A stretch of DNA of 64,000 nucleotides from Comamonas odontotermitis (GTDB lineage Bacteria; Pseudomonadota; Gammaproteobacteria; Burkholderiales; Burkholderiaceae_C), in NCBI RefSeq assembly GCF_014207855.1, contig NZ_JACHKZ010000002.1, positions 124,001-188,000 of the forward strand, given 5' to 3'. The notes under the pieces were generated by a model. That model did not search any database, was not told the DNA's origin, and saw only the letters and a list, made by a program, of their open reading frames with translations. Position numbers and translations under genes: made by a program. Position 1 is the first letter of the stretch. Each line of letters opens with the position of its first letter. This document shows positions 1 to 9,110 of this stretch, piece by piece.

Positions 1-759
1 CACAGCCTGGTGGGCCGTTTTGATGCACGCCATTGGGGCCAGCGCACCACACTGGCGCCGCACCACACCGCCAGCGCCGTGGCCCTGGTGGGCGGAGGCA
101 GCCCGCCCAAGCCCGGCGCCATCTCACTCGCGCACCACGGCATCCTGTTCCTGGACGAGTTTCCGGAGTTTCCGCGCGCCGCGCTCGAAGCGCTGCGCGA
201 GCCGCTGGAGACGGGCCACATCACCATTGCCCGTGCTGCACAGCAGGCCAGCTTTCCCGCCCGGTTCACGCTGATTGCCGCGATGAACCCCTGCCCCTGC
301 GGTTTTCGCGGCTCACGCCAGCGCGCCTGCCGCTGCACGCCCGATCAGGTCAGCCGCTACCAATCCCGCATCAGCGGCCCTCTGCTTGACCGCATTGACC
401 TGCATATCGAGGTGACCCCGCTGCCAGCGGACGAGCTGCTGACAGCCCCGCCCGGTGAGCCCTCGGCCACTATCCGCGAGCGGGTGGCCGCTGCCCGCGC
501 CATGGCGCTTGCGCGGCAGGGCACGCCCAACCAGCAACTGCAGGGCCAGGCGCTCGATACACACGCCCAGGCCGAACCCGCCGCACTGCAACTGCTGCAG
601 AACGCGGCAGCCAAGCTTGGCTGGTCGGCACGCGGCGTGCACCGCGCGCTGCGCGTGGCCCGCTCGATTGCCGACCTGGCGCAATCCAAGGCGGTCACTC
701 CTGCCCATGTGGCCGAAGCCATTCAGTACCGGCGCGCCCTGCTCGGCGCGGCCGGATGA
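1..759 (+). CDS. comM: YifB/ComM family Mg-chelatase-like AAA+ ATPase, C-terminal part
   Basis: The reading frame is open from the first base, so the N-terminus lies outside the window and about 250 C-terminal residues remain. Visible landmarks are the Walker B stretch ILFLDEFPEF, a Cys-containing NPCPCGF...CRC segment before the sensor region, and the family-typical SGPLLDRIDLHIEV. The C-terminal helical Mg_chelatase domain ends in a YRRAL-type tail. ComM is a hexameric branch-migration helicase that aids chromosomal integration of DNA taken up in natural transformation; it is cytoplasmic and widespread in Gram-negatives. It converges on trpB. Family assignment is firm; the role in competence is inferred from the family. 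Confidence 0.93.
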   Translation, partial: HSLVGRFDARHWGQRTTLAPHHTASAVALVGGGSPPKPGAISLAHHGILFLDEFPEFPRAALEALREPLETGHITIARAAQQASFPARFTLIAAMNPCPCGFRGSRQRACRCTPDQVSRYQSRISGPLLDRIDLHIEVTPLPADELLTAPPGEPSATIRERVAAARAMALARQGTPNQQLQGQALDTHAQAEPAALQLLQNAAAKLGWSARGVHRALRVARSIADLAQSKAVTPAHVAEAIQYRRALLGAAG

Positions 760-807
760 CGGCGCCACAGAATAGGAGCGGCAGGCGAGAGAGCTGAGCG
801 AAGCCCG

Positions 808-828
808 GCGCACCGCATCAGGGTGCGC
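808..828. terminator. possible stem-loop between comM and trpB
   Basis: GCGCACC and GGTGCGC form a 7-bp stem with a 7-nt loop between two convergent stop codons. There is no T-tract, so this is only a weak candidate for a bidirectional terminator. Confidence 0.3.
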
Positions 829-836
829 TGGCGCAG

Positions 837-2042
837 TTACAACCCCAGCTTCTGCGCGACGTAATCCGCGTCCTTGTCACCCCGCCCCGACAGGTTGACG
901 AGAATGTTGACATCCTTGCCCAGCGTGGGTGCGACGCGCATGGCCCAGGCCACCGCGTGGGAGCTTTCCAGTGCAGGAATGATGCCTTCGACGCGCGAGA
1001 GCGTCATGAAGGCATTGAGGCACGCCTGGTCATCCACCGCCTGGTAGTCGACACGGCCGATGTCCTTGAGGTAGCTGTGCTGCGGCCCCACGCCCGGGTA
1101 ATCCAGCCCCGAGGCAATGCTGTGCACGGCGGCAGGCGAGCCGTCGGCATTCTCCAGCACATAGCACTTCATGCCATGGATCTCGCCGGGCTTGCCCACC
1201 GACAGGGTGGCAGCATGCTTGCCGGGCTTGTCCACACCTTCGCCGGCGGGCTCCACACCGACAAGCTTCACGCCCACATCATTGAGGAACGCCGTGAAGA
1301 TGCCCATGGCGTTGGAGCCACCGCCCACGCAGGCTGTCACGTAGTCAGGTAGCCTGCCGTGCCTCGCCTGAAACTGCTCGCGCGCCTCGCGGCCGACAAT
1401 CGACTGGAAATCGCGCACCATCTTGGGAAAGGGGTGCGGGCCGACGACCGAGCCAATCGCATACAGAAAGTTGGTCGGGTCTTTCAGATACTCTTCAAAC
1501 GCGCTGTCCACCGCGTCCTTCAAGGTGGCCTGCCCGCGCGTCACCGCCACCAGCTTGCAGCCCAGAATGCGCATCTTGGTGACGTTGGGGTGTTCTTTTT
1601 CGATATCGACCTGGCCCATGTGGATTTCGCATGGAATGCCGACCAGCGCACAGGCCGTGGCCAGCGCCACACCATGCTGGCCCGCGCCGGTTTCGGCAAT
1701 CACCTTGGTCTTGCCCATGAACTTGGCCAGCAGCGCCTCGCCCAGGCAATGGTTGATCTTGTGGGCGCCGGTGTGGTTGAGGTCTTCGCGCTTCAAGTGA
1801 ATCTGCGCGCCGCCCAGCTGCTCGGACAGGCGCCGGGCGTGGAAGATGGGGCTGGGCCGACCCACGTAATCCTGAAACAGGTGCTGCAGCTCATCCTGAA
1901 AATCCTGGCGCTGCACGATCTGGTCGTAGGCCTGGGAGATATCGTCCATCGCCTGCTTCAGATGCGGCGGCACCAGCTGGCCGCCGTAGTCGCCAAAAAA
2001 GCCGTTTGCATCGGGCATGGGCGCAAATTGCATGGTGGTCAT
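837..2042 (-). CDS. trpB: tryptophan synthase beta chain (stand-alone, divergent)
   Basis: A PLP enzyme of 401 residues, the usual TrpB length, that condenses indole with L-serine. The PLP lysine lies in HTGAHKIN, the glycine-rich phosphate loop in GGGSNAMG, and the C-terminal Ser in SGRGDKD. The ATG at 2042 is chosen because the purine-rich stretch AGAGAGACAAGG precedes it and the family N-terminus ([10 protein letters not shown]) begins shortly after; the frame stays open upstream only because the region is GC-rich. No trpA or trpF adjoins, unlike the usual trpFBA order. Several normally conserved stretches differ, such as [14 protein letters not shown] where TrpB1 has YMG-x-D-x-ERQ. It may be a paralogue serving indole salvage or another beta-replacement; that is inference. 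Confidence 0.88.
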   Translation of the reverse strand: MTTMQFAPMPDANGFFGDYGGQLVPPHLKQAMDDISQAYDQIVQRQDFQDELQHLFQDYVGRPSPIFHARRLSEQLGGAQIHLKREDLNHTGAHKINHCLGEALLAKFMGKTKVIAETGAGQHGVALATACALVGIPCEIHMGQVDIEKEHPNVTKMRILGCKLVAVTRGQATLKDAVDSAFEEYLKDPTNFLYAIGSVVGPHPFPKMVRDFQSIVGREAREQFQARHGRLPDYVTACVGGGSNAMGIFTAFLNDVGVKLVGVEPAGEGVDKPGKHAATLSVGKPGEIHGMKCYVLENADGSPAAVHSIASGLDYPGVGPQHSYLKDIGRVDYQAVDDQACLNAFMTLSRVEGIIPALESSHAVAWAMRVAPTLGKDVNILVNLSGRGDKDADYVAQKLGL

Positions 2043-2145
2043 CCTTGTCTCTCTCTCATTGGTAGTCGGAGCTGGGTTAACCATCGTTGATACCACAGCG
2101 TAGAGGCGAAAACCTTGCAGGTTTTCCCGATGCCACAATAGGCCC

Positions 2146-3636
2146 ATGAAAGCTGACGCCGTTCGCGACATCGTTTTTGCCCACGCCATAGAAACCGCTG
2201 CCCCAAGCGACGCCCTGCCGGATACCGCGCGGCGCGAGGCCATCACACAGGAAGTGCTGCACGCGCTGGGCAATCCCGCCACCAAAGGGCGGGCCGGACA
2301 CGCCGCGTTCGGGCAGTTCCTGCAGACACGGGCGGCGCGCATCATTGCCGCCAGCAACCTGCCCGCTGATATACGGCAGTTGTGGCAGGCGCCCCCTGCC
2401 ATGGCACGCTGGGCGCCTGCCGCCATCCTGATGGGCGCACTGGTGGCGGGTTTCGTCAGCCACCGCATCACCGATCCGCACCGGGTTGACCTGCTGTCGC
2501 TCTCGCTCCTGGGCATCGTGCTGTGGAATCTGCTGGTGTACCTGTGGACTGTGCTGCACGGTGCGCTACGTCTGGCCCGGCCGCGCCGCCAGGCTATCGC
2601 GGTCCTGCAACCCGCCCAAAGCGCCCCTGCAGACAGTGGCGCACCCGGCAACGGCCCTCCCGGCTGGCTGCAGCGCCTGCGCGGCAAGGCCATGCCCGGG
2701 TTGCGCGGCACGGCCCTGCGCCGAATGGCGCTGGCCTTTGAGCGCAACTGGTGGCAGATCAGCCGGCCCGCACGCCACGCACAGTGGCTGCTGTGGTTGC
2801 ACCTGGGCGCTGCGGCCATGGCCGCCGGGGCGCTCGCGTCGCTGTGGATCACCGGGCTGACGCGGGAGTACCAGGTAGGCTGGGAGAGCACCTTCCTGTC
2901 TGCTGCCCAGGTGCAGCAATCGCTGAACGCCCTGTTTGCCCCTTCGCAATGGCTGCAGCTGACCAGCCCCTGGAGCCTGTCCGATATCCAGCTCCTGCAA
3001 GGCTGGGTGAGCAATGACCGCCCGGCGGCCCCCGGGGCGCAGCTGCCAGCCATGGGCGTTGGCGAGCGCTGGGTCTGGGCCTATACCGCGCTGCTGGCCG
3101 TGCTGGTGATCGTGCCGCGCCTCATGCTCGCGCTGTGGCAGGGCCTGCGCTGGCGCTGGCTGGCCAGCCACATGGCATTGCCGCTGAACCAGCCCTACTT
3201 TGCCAGCCTGCAGCGCGATTTTGGCGGACTGGCCACGCAGCTGGTGATCGTGCCCTACAGCATGGAAATCACCCCCGAGCGCAAGGCTGCCGTGGAACAC
3301 TACACCGCCACGCTTTACGGAGCAGGGGCAGGCACCACCTGGCGCCCCAGCCTCGCCTATGGCGCCACGCTGCCCGACATGGCCACGGCTGCGCCCGCCC
3401 AGACCGTGCTGCTGGTCAATCTGGCCGCCACGCCCGAGGCCGAAATCCACGCCGAGCTGCTGGCCCAGCTGCACAGGCGGCATGGCAGCAGCAGCCAGCT
3501 GTGGCTGTGGACCGCCGACTTTGCCGCGCGCAACAGCGGCGCGCCCCGGCGCCTGCAGGAGCGCGAAGCCCTGTGGCAAGATTTTGCAAGGCAGAACGGC
3601 TTTACCGCGCACCTGGTAAGCGCTGCCAGCTCCTGA
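2146..3636 (+). CDS. DUF2868 family membrane protein
   Basis: A 496-residue protein matching the DUF2868 family of Betaproteobacteria. The N-terminal 90 residues are soluble. Hydrophobic segments follow at roughly 85-105, 112-135, 210-232 and 308-330, then a soluble C-terminal domain of about 160 residues starting near [12 protein letters not shown]. It is followed after 17 bp by the DUF3482 GTPase, and the two are usually found together, so they probably form one membrane-associated complex. Function is unknown. It is divergent from trpB; the start is set by the hydrophilic N-terminus MKADAVRD. No catalytic motif is apparent. Confidence 0.85.
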   Translation: MKADAVRDIVFAHAIETAAPSDALPDTARREAITQEVLHALGNPATKGRAGHAAFGQFLQTRAARIIAASNLPADIRQLWQAPPAMARWAPAAILMGALVAGFVSHRITDPHRVDLLSLSLLGIVLWNLLVYLWTVLHGALRLARPRRQAIAVLQPAQSAPADSGAPGNGPPGWLQRLRGKAMPGLRGTALRRMALAFERNWWQISRPARHAQWLLWLHLGAAAMAAGALASLWITGLTREYQVGWESTFLSAAQVQQSLNALFAPSQWLQLTSPWSLSDIQLLQGWVSNDRPAAPGAQLPAMGVGERWVWAYTALLAVLVIVPRLMLALWQGLRWRWLASHMALPLNQPYFASLQRDFGGLATQLVIVPYSMEITPERKAAVEHYTATLYGAGAGTTWRPSLAYGATLPDMATAAPAQTVLLVNLAATPEAEIHAELLAQLHRRHGSSSQLWLWTADFAARNSGAPRRLQEREALWQDFARQNGFTAHLVSAASS

Positions 3637-3653
3637 TTTTGTAGTATTCATCC

Positions 3654-5240
3654 ATGACCGAAGATACCGCAACGCCCTCCTTCGCCAGCAGCGATCAGTC
3701 CATTCAGTGGTGCCTGCTGTCGCACACCAATATCGGCAAGACCACACTCGCCCGCACGCTGGTGGAAGGCGATGTGGGCGAGATCCAGGATGCCGCCCAC
3801 GTCACCAGCGAATCGCAACGCTACAGGCTGCAGCACACGGCCCAGGGCGACTCACTGTGGCTGTGGGACACGCCGGGCTTTGGCGATTCGCTGCGCCTCT
3901 ACAACCGCCTGCGCCAGCAAGGCAATCCGCTGGGCTGGTTCCTCTCGAATGTATGGGACCGCTGGCGCGACAAGCCGTTCTACATGAGCCAGCGCGCCCT
4001 GCTGGCCGCGCGTGACCATGCCGACGTAATGCTCTACCTGGTGAACGCTGCCGAAGACCCGCAGGATGCCGGCTACTGGGCCAGCGAGATGCGCATCCTG
4101 CAGTGGATGAACAAACCCGTGCTGGTGCTGCTCAACCAGATCGGCAGCGACACATCGGCCGCGCAAACCGCAGCCGACCTGCAACGCTGGCGCGCGGCGA
4201 CGGCCGAATTTGCAGACACTGTCAAGGCCGTGCAGGTACTGGATGCCTTCACCCGCAGCTGGTGGCACGAAAAGCAGGTGCTGGAGCGGATCACGCCGCT
4301 GCTGCCCGATGCCAAGCAGCCCGCCTACCTGCGCCTGCTGCAGGAGCGCGCCAGCACACAGCAACAGCGCGAATCTGCCAGCCTCCAGGCGCTGGCCGAG
4401 CAGCTGCTGCATGCCGCAGCCGCGCAGGAAGTCACCGAAGCCGAAGACAGCAAGCTGTGGCAACGGGCCTGGGACAAGCTCGGCAGTACCTTGACCCAAG
4501 TCACCCAGGCGGTGCGCGGCAAGCCCGCCGATGACGACGCCGTCAGCCCGCAGCAGGCCGCAGCCATGCAGCGGCTCACGCAGTCTCTGCAGCAAGCCGA
4601 CATTGCCAGCACGCAAACTCTGCTTGCACTGCACCGTCTCGACGGCCAGGCCGCCAGCCAGATCCAGCAGCAGCTCAAGGACCAGCTCAAGATCAGCACG
4701 CCCATCGACCCGCAAAGCGCCAGCCTGTGGGGCGCAGTCACGGCAGGCGCTGCCACCGGCCTGGGCGCCGACATGGTCGCCGGTGGCATGACGCTGGGCG
4801 CGGGCGCACTGGTGGGCGCGCTGGTGGGCGCCATCACCTTTGCCGGTGCCGCCTGGGGTGCCAACAAAGTGTTTGACCAGGAGGAGCAGCGCTTTCGCCT
4901 CTCGCCCGACTACCTGACGGCGCTGGCCCGCCAGGCGCTGCTCAAGTACGTGGTGATATCGCATTTTGGCCGGGGACGCGGCCGCTACACCAGCCCCAGC
5001 GCACCGGCGCAGTGGAACGATGCCGTGCAGGCCGCAGTGCAGGCCCATGGCGACCAGTGGCAGGCCATCTGGGCCGCAATCGGCGCGCAGAAAAAGGATG
5101 CACCCATGGCCGATGCCACCCGCAGCGCCCACCTGCAATCGCTGCAGCTGCTGCTGAACGAATGCTTACAGCAGACCTTGCAAACCCTGTACCCCGGCCT
5201 GGCAGCACCCACCGCCGTGTCGCCAACTGCAAACAAGTGA
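3654..5240 (+). CDS. DUF3482 family GTPase
   Basis: A 528-residue protein with an N-terminal P-loop GTPase domain (about 15-210) and a C-terminal DUF3482 region. G1 is SHTNIGKTTL (residues 23-32), G3 is DTPGF (72-76), and the G4 position reads NQIG (161-164) instead of NKxD, so guanine specificity may be altered. A glycine- and alanine-rich hydrophobic stretch around 370-405 looks like a membrane hairpin. It follows the DUF2868 gene closely and is probably co-transcribed. The role is unknown; nucleotide-dependent remodelling of the membrane partner is inference. Confidence 0.86.
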   Translation: MTEDTATPSFASSDQSIQWCLLSHTNIGKTTLARTLVEGDVGEIQDAAHVTSESQRYRLQHTAQGDSLWLWDTPGFGDSLRLYNRLRQQGNPLGWFLSNVWDRWRDKPFYMSQRALLAARDHADVMLYLVNAAEDPQDAGYWASEMRILQWMNKPVLVLLNQIGSDTSAAQTAADLQRWRAATAEFADTVKAVQVLDAFTRSWWHEKQVLERITPLLPDAKQPAYLRLLQERASTQQQRESASLQALAEQLLHAAAAQEVTEAEDSKLWQRAWDKLGSTLTQVTQAVRGKPADDDAVSPQQAAAMQRLTQSLQQADIASTQTLLALHRLDGQAASQIQQQLKDQLKISTPIDPQSASLWGAVTAGAATGLGADMVAGGMTLGAGALVGALVGAITFAGAAWGANKVFDQEEQRFRLSPDYLTALARQALLKYVVISHFGRGRGRYTSPSAPAQWNDAVQAAVQAHGDQWQAIWAAIGAQKKDAPMADATRSAHLQSLQLLLNECLQQTLQTLYPGLAAPTAVSPTANK

Positions 5241-5376
5241 CAGCCGCCCGTCGGCATGCCCCCCACTGCCACTTGTGTTTTGCGATACGCAGGCGCAGCA
5301 TGGCACTGCCTTGTGGTGCCGCAATTGCCGCGCACCCGGCAACCAACAGCCTTCACACCGATAACAGGAGTGCTTT

Positions 5377-5874
5377 ATGCGCAATATATGGAAAGCTTGG
5401 ATCGCCACCGCCGCCCTCTGCGGTACCGCCGCCACCTTTGCACAGACCCCGGCCGCCACTGCGGCCCCCGCTGCCGCAGCCAAACCCGCTGCAGCCATGC
5501 AGACCTTCCTGTGCAAGGATGGCACCAGCGTGCAGGCAGAAACCTCCAAGGGCGCGTGCAAGGGCCACAAGGGCATTGACAAGAGCGGCGGTGCCAGCGC
5601 CGCCCCCGCCGCTGCGGCAAAGGCTGCGCCAGCAGCAGCTGCTGCTGCACCTGCGCCAGCCGCTACCAAGACAGGAGCCGTCCCTGCGCCCGCCAAGACG
5701 CCAGCCCCCGGCGGCGGTGCAGGCAAGGTCTGGGCCAACAACAACACCAAGGTCTACCACTGCCAGGGCGACCGCTACTACGGCACCACCAAGAATGGCG
5801 AATACATGAGCGAGGCCGACGCCAAGGCCAAGGGCATGCACGCCGCCAAGGGCAGCAAGGCCTGCAGCGCCTGA
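5377..5874 (+). CDS. small secreted protein with two Cys-containing modules
   Basis: A 165-residue protein with a signal peptide ending near TFAQ (residue 23). An N-proximal module contains FLCKDG...KGACKGHKG, reminiscent of the DUF3761 type. A long Ala/Pro/Lys-rich low-complexity linker (about 65-110) leads to a C-terminal module with KVYHCQGDRYYG...GSKACS. Each module holds two cysteines that could form a disulfide in the periplasm. AGGAG about 7 nt upstream of the ATG supports the start. Similar C-terminal modules occur in small exported proteins of proteobacteria, but I know of no assigned function. Confidence 0.75.
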   Translation: MRNIWKAWIATAALCGTAATFAQTPAATAAPAAAAKPAAAMQTFLCKDGTSVQAETSKGACKGHKGIDKSGGASAAPAAAAKAAPAAAAAAPAPAATKTGAVPAPAKTPAPGGGAGKVWANNNTKVYHCQGDRYYGTTKNGEYMSEADAKAKGMHAAKGSKACSA

Positions 5875-5913
5875 TTCGCCTCTGACAGCGATCCATTCCC
5901 AAGCCACCAACAG

Positions 5914-5945
5914 CGCCCTGCGGCCATACGCCCAGGGCGTTTTTT
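5914..5945 (+). terminator. rho-independent terminator
   Basis: CGCCCTG pairs with CAGGGCG across a 12-nt loop and is followed by six T. It lies 40 bp after the stop codon of the small secreted protein gene. Confidence 0.8.
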
Positions 5946-6038
5946 CTGGCCTCGGCGCATGTAAGAGCGGCGCCTGCTTTTCAGCCCCGACGTTCTTTGC
6001 GATGATCTGCGCTTTGTACACACCAGGGCAGGGGTGGA

Positions 6039-6977
6039 ATGACCTTAGGAATCGCGGCCCACGGGCCTCAGGCGGGCGCCGCCGTGCGCCAGGCGGTGAT
6101 CGCTGCCGAGCTGCTGGGCCGGGGCGAGATCGGCGGCTTTGCGGTGTTTGCGATCATCGATGCGGCTGGCCGGGTGCACCATTGCGAATGCCAGCAAGGC
6201 GGCATCACGGCGCTGCAGATTCCACCCGCATGGCTGGCGGCCACGCATGCCGCAGTCATCACCAGCGGGCCGCAACGGCCCGAGCCGCTCTTGCAATTTC
6301 TGCCCGGGAGCGACGGCGTGGGCCTGGTCACCGGCCACCGCCTGCCCAACCGCCCCGGCGCCATCCACCAGGAGCCGCTGAACCAGCGCGTGCTCACCCT
6401 GCTGGCCACCGGCCTGCACCCCCAGGCGGCAGTCGATCAGGTGCTGGCCGCCCACCCCCAGGCCGATGCAGGCTTGATTGCCATCAATGCGCGGGGCCAG
6501 ATCGGCTGCGGCAACAGTGCGCGCGTGCAGCAGCGCGGCGATACAGGCGCCGGCCTATGGCACAGCACGGATGAGGCGCAGGCGGGTTTTGCATTTCTGC
6601 ACAATGCCATCCAGCCCGTACCGGCGGTGGCGGAGTGTGTGCAAAGCATGCTGCGCGCCGCGCTGGACCAAACAGAGCCTCCTGCCCGCTACCAAATGCT
6701 GCAATTGACGGATGTCATCCCAGTGGAGCCCGCTGCTGCCGACGCCGTGCATGTGGATGCGCAGTGGCGCGTGGAGCGCGTCGCCTCAGCCGATCCCTTC
6801 ATGGCGCAGGCGCAGCAGAACATCACCTTGCTGCCGCTTTCCATGCCCGTATGGCAAGCGGGCCGTTGCGTGGGGCAGATGGCTACCGAGCTGTTCGCCC
6901 AGGTGGCCCATGGCCGGGCCACGCCAGCGGCGGCGGCCATCGCCAATCTGGCGCTGGCAAGCCTTGCCTCGCGCTAG
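6039..6977 (+). CDS. conserved protein of unknown function (possibly DUF6963-like)
   Basis: A 312-residue protein starting MTLGIAAHGPQAG. It has no signal peptide or clear membrane span. The N-terminus (GIGGFAVFAIID-like, with a Gly-rich turn) resembles a DUF6963-type family that I recall near amide or amino acid uptake genes; this assignment is from memory and uncertain. It converges on the fused branched-chain permease and the two stop codons share one CTAG tetramer, so the two transcription units abut with no spacer. No catalytic motif is recognised. Confidence 0.6.
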   Translation: MTLGIAAHGPQAGAAVRQAVIAAELLGRGEIGGFAVFAIIDAAGRVHHCECQQGGITALQIPPAWLAATHAAVITSGPQRPEPLLQFLPGSDGVGLVTGHRLPNRPGAIHQEPLNQRVLTLLATGLHPQAAVDQVLAAHPQADAGLIAINARGQIGCGNSARVQQRGDTGAGLWHSTDEAQAGFAFLHNAIQPVPAVAECVQSMLRAALDQTEPPARYQMLQLTDVIPVEPAAADAVHVDAQWRVERVASADPFMAQAQQNITLLPLSMPVWQAGRCVGQMATELFAQVAHGRATPAAAAIANLALASLASR

Positions 6978-8893
6978 CGAAGCGTGGTTTCTCCCCGCGA
7001 TTTCCACCAGGCGCTCCACTGCGCCGCGTAGCCTGCGATGCCCTGCGGGAAGATCAGCACCAGCAGCAAAATCACGCCGCCCAGCGCCGCGCGCCAGTAG
7101 TCGGTATTGCGCGCCAGCGCATCGTGCAGCCAGGTAAAACTGAACGCGCCCACCACCGGGCCCACCAGGGTCTGCACTCCGCCAAGTAGCACCATCACCA
7201 GCCCATCGACGGACTTGGCCACCGACATGGTCTCTGGCGAAATGCTGCCCTTGGAAAAAGCAAACAGCGCGCCCGCCAGACCGGCCACGCCCGCAGCCAG
7301 CACAAAGCCCAGCCATTGCACCTTGGCCACCGGAATGCCGATCGCTTCGGCCCGCAGCGGCGAATCGCGCCCAGCCCGCAGCGCATAGCCCAGCGGGGCG
7401 TACAGCACACGCCACAGCCACAGCACGCCTGCTGCCACCAGCGCCAGCGTCAGCAGGTAGAACCAGCGCTTGTCTTCCAGCCAGGCGGCGGGCCACACGC
7501 CCGTCATGCCATTGCTGCCGCCGGTGACGGAATCCCACTGGAAGGTGGTGGCCCAGGTGATCTGCGCAAAGGCCAGGGTCAACATGGAAAAGTACACCCC
7601 GGTCAGCCGCACGGCAAACCAGCCAAACAACAGCCCGCCTGCGGCAGCGGCCAGCGGCGCGAGCAGCAGCGCCAGTTCCATGGGCAAATGCAGCGCCGAC
7701 AGCAGCAGGGCCGCGCCGTAGGCGCCCAGGCCAAAGTAGGCCGCATGGCCAAACGAATGCAAACCCGCCGGGCCCATGAGGAAATGCAGGCTCGCGGCAA
7801 ACAGCGCAGCAATCAGCAGATCGACCAGCAGCACCAGCGTGTACGAATCTGCCCCCACCACCCACGGCAGCGCCAGCAGACCCACCAGCAGCACCCCGCC
7901 TGCAGCCCAGAAAGCCGGCTGCAGCAGGTGCAGTGGCTGCTCGCGCAGGCCCTGCGCGCGGCTGGCCGCCTGCGGCTTGCCAAAGAGGCCCCAGGGCCGC
8001 ACCACCAGCACCACAGCCATCACCAGAAAATCCACCATCAGGGTCAGTTGCGGAAAGGCGACATCCACCCCGGCAATCTGTACCACGCCCAGCCACACGC
8101 AGACGGCCTTGACCACCGACACCAGGAGCGCGGCCACGAAGGCGCCAGTGAGCGACCCCATGCCACCCACCACCACCACGACAAAGGCCGAGCCGATGGT
8201 CTGCAGATCCAGCTCCAGCGTGGCGGGCTCGCGCGGCAGTTGCAGCGCGCCACCCAGGCCCGCCAGCGCCGCGCCCAAGGCAAACACTGCGGTGAACAGC
8301 CAGGCCTGGCGCACGCCCAGCGCGCCCACCATCTCCCGGTCCTGGGTGGCGGCGCGCACCAGCATGCCAAAGCGCGTCTTGTGCAATAAAAGCCAGGTAG
8401 CGCCCAGCACCAGAGGGCCAGCCGCTATCAAAAAGAGATCATAGGAAGGAAAGGCCCGGCCCAGGATATCAACCGCACCGCCCAGGCCCGGCGCACGCGG
8501 GCCCAGCAGCTCGTCGGGCCCGCACAGCCACAGCACCGCATCCTTGATGACCAGCACCAGCGCAAACGTGGCCAGCAGCTGAAAAAGCTCTGGCGCCTTG
8601 TAGATACGCCGCAGCAGCAGCACCTCCACCACCGCGCCGAGCAGCCCCACCCCGATGGCAGCAAGCGGAATCGACAGCCAGAACGCCCAGCCTTCGCCCC
8701 AGGTTGCCAGTGGCAGCAGCGCCTCGGCAATGGCATAGGCTGCGTACAGCCCCACCATGTAGAACGAGCCATGGGCGAAGTTGACGATGCGGCACACGCC
8801 AAATATCAACGACAGACCCGCCGCCACCAGAAACAGCGACGAGGCCCCCGCCAGGCCACCCAGCAGTTGAACCAACAGACCGGAAAAGCTCAT
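6974..8893 (-). CDS. branched-chain amino acid-type ABC permease, LivH-LivM fusion
   Basis: A 639-residue inner-membrane protein. Residues 1 to about 300 are LivH-like (LSLIFGVCRIVNFAHGSFYM, later VVVVGGMGSLTGAF). From about 335 on it is LivM-like (GPAGLHSFGHAAYFGLGAYG, then MVLLGGVQTLVGPVVG). Normally these are two genes. The EAA-like coupling regions of both halves are visible, so one polypeptide could form the whole channel. The binding-protein gene lies 217 bp upstream on the same strand. No LivG or LivF ATPase gene is present nearby. The substrate may be an amide or branched amino acid; this cannot be read from the sequence. Confidence 0.9.
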   Translation of the reverse strand: MSFSGLLVQLLGGLAGASSLFLVAAGLSLIFGVCRIVNFAHGSFYMVGLYAAYAIAEALLPLATWGEGWAFWLSIPLAAIGVGLLGAVVEVLLLRRIYKAPELFQLLATFALVLVIKDAVLWLCGPDELLGPRAPGLGGAVDILGRAFPSYDLFLIAAGPLVLGATWLLLHKTRFGMLVRAATQDREMVGALGVRQAWLFTAVFALGAALAGLGGALQLPREPATLELDLQTIGSAFVVVVVGGMGSLTGAFVAALLVSVVKAVCVWLGVVQIAGVDVAFPQLTLMVDFLVMAVVLVVRPWGLFGKPQAASRAQGLREQPLHLLQPAFWAAGGVLLVGLLALPWVVGADSYTLVLLVDLLIAALFAASLHFLMGPAGLHSFGHAAYFGLGAYGAALLLSALHLPMELALLLAPLAAAAGGLLFGWFAVRLTGVYFSMLTLAFAQITWATTFQWDSVTGGSNGMTGVWPAAWLEDKRWFYLLTLALVAAGVLWLWRVLYAPLGYALRAGRDSPLRAEAIGIPVAKVQWLGFVLAAGVAGLAGALFAFSKGSISPETMSVAKSVDGLVMVLLGGVQTLVGPVVGAFSFTWLHDALARNTDYWRAALGGVILLLVLIFPQGIAGYAAQWSAWWKSRGETTLR

Positions 8894-9073
8894 GGCCTCT
8901 GCTTCCGCACAATGCTGTACGGCGCTGCGCCACAGGAAGAGGATATTTCACGCTCTGCAACACCGCGCATCGCCCACAGCGCCCCAAACCGGCGCGCCCG
9001 ATCTGCGAGACAGCGAGGAAGCGCCGCCGCGCACCAAAGCTCTCGTCCCCCACCCATAGCGCGCAGCGCGTAG

Positions 9074-9110
9074 AAAGAGGGGGAAGCCGCGCAGCGGCAC
9101 AGGGGGCGCT
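9074..9110 (-). repeat. REP-like element after the binding-protein gene
   Basis: The stretch beginning GCGCCCCCTG on the minus strand, with GCCGC/GCGGC as a small stem and a C-rich tail, sits immediately after the stop codon of the binding-protein gene. It resembles an extragenic repeat I recall from Comamonadaceae genomes. Only one copy is apparent in this window, so repetition is from memory. The rest of the 217-bp gap (8894-9110) holds no recognisable gene. Confidence 0.4.

Noticed and set aside
2043-3053. An N-terminal extension of trpB of about 335 residues
   Set aside because: It is antisense to the DUF2868 gene, and the TrpB family start with a ribosome binding site lies at 2042.
8420-8450. 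A further copy of the dispersed repeat inside the LivH half (GCTATCAAAAAG...CATAG)
   Set aside because: The encoded residues (YDLFLIA) are normal for LivH, so the likeness is probably chance.
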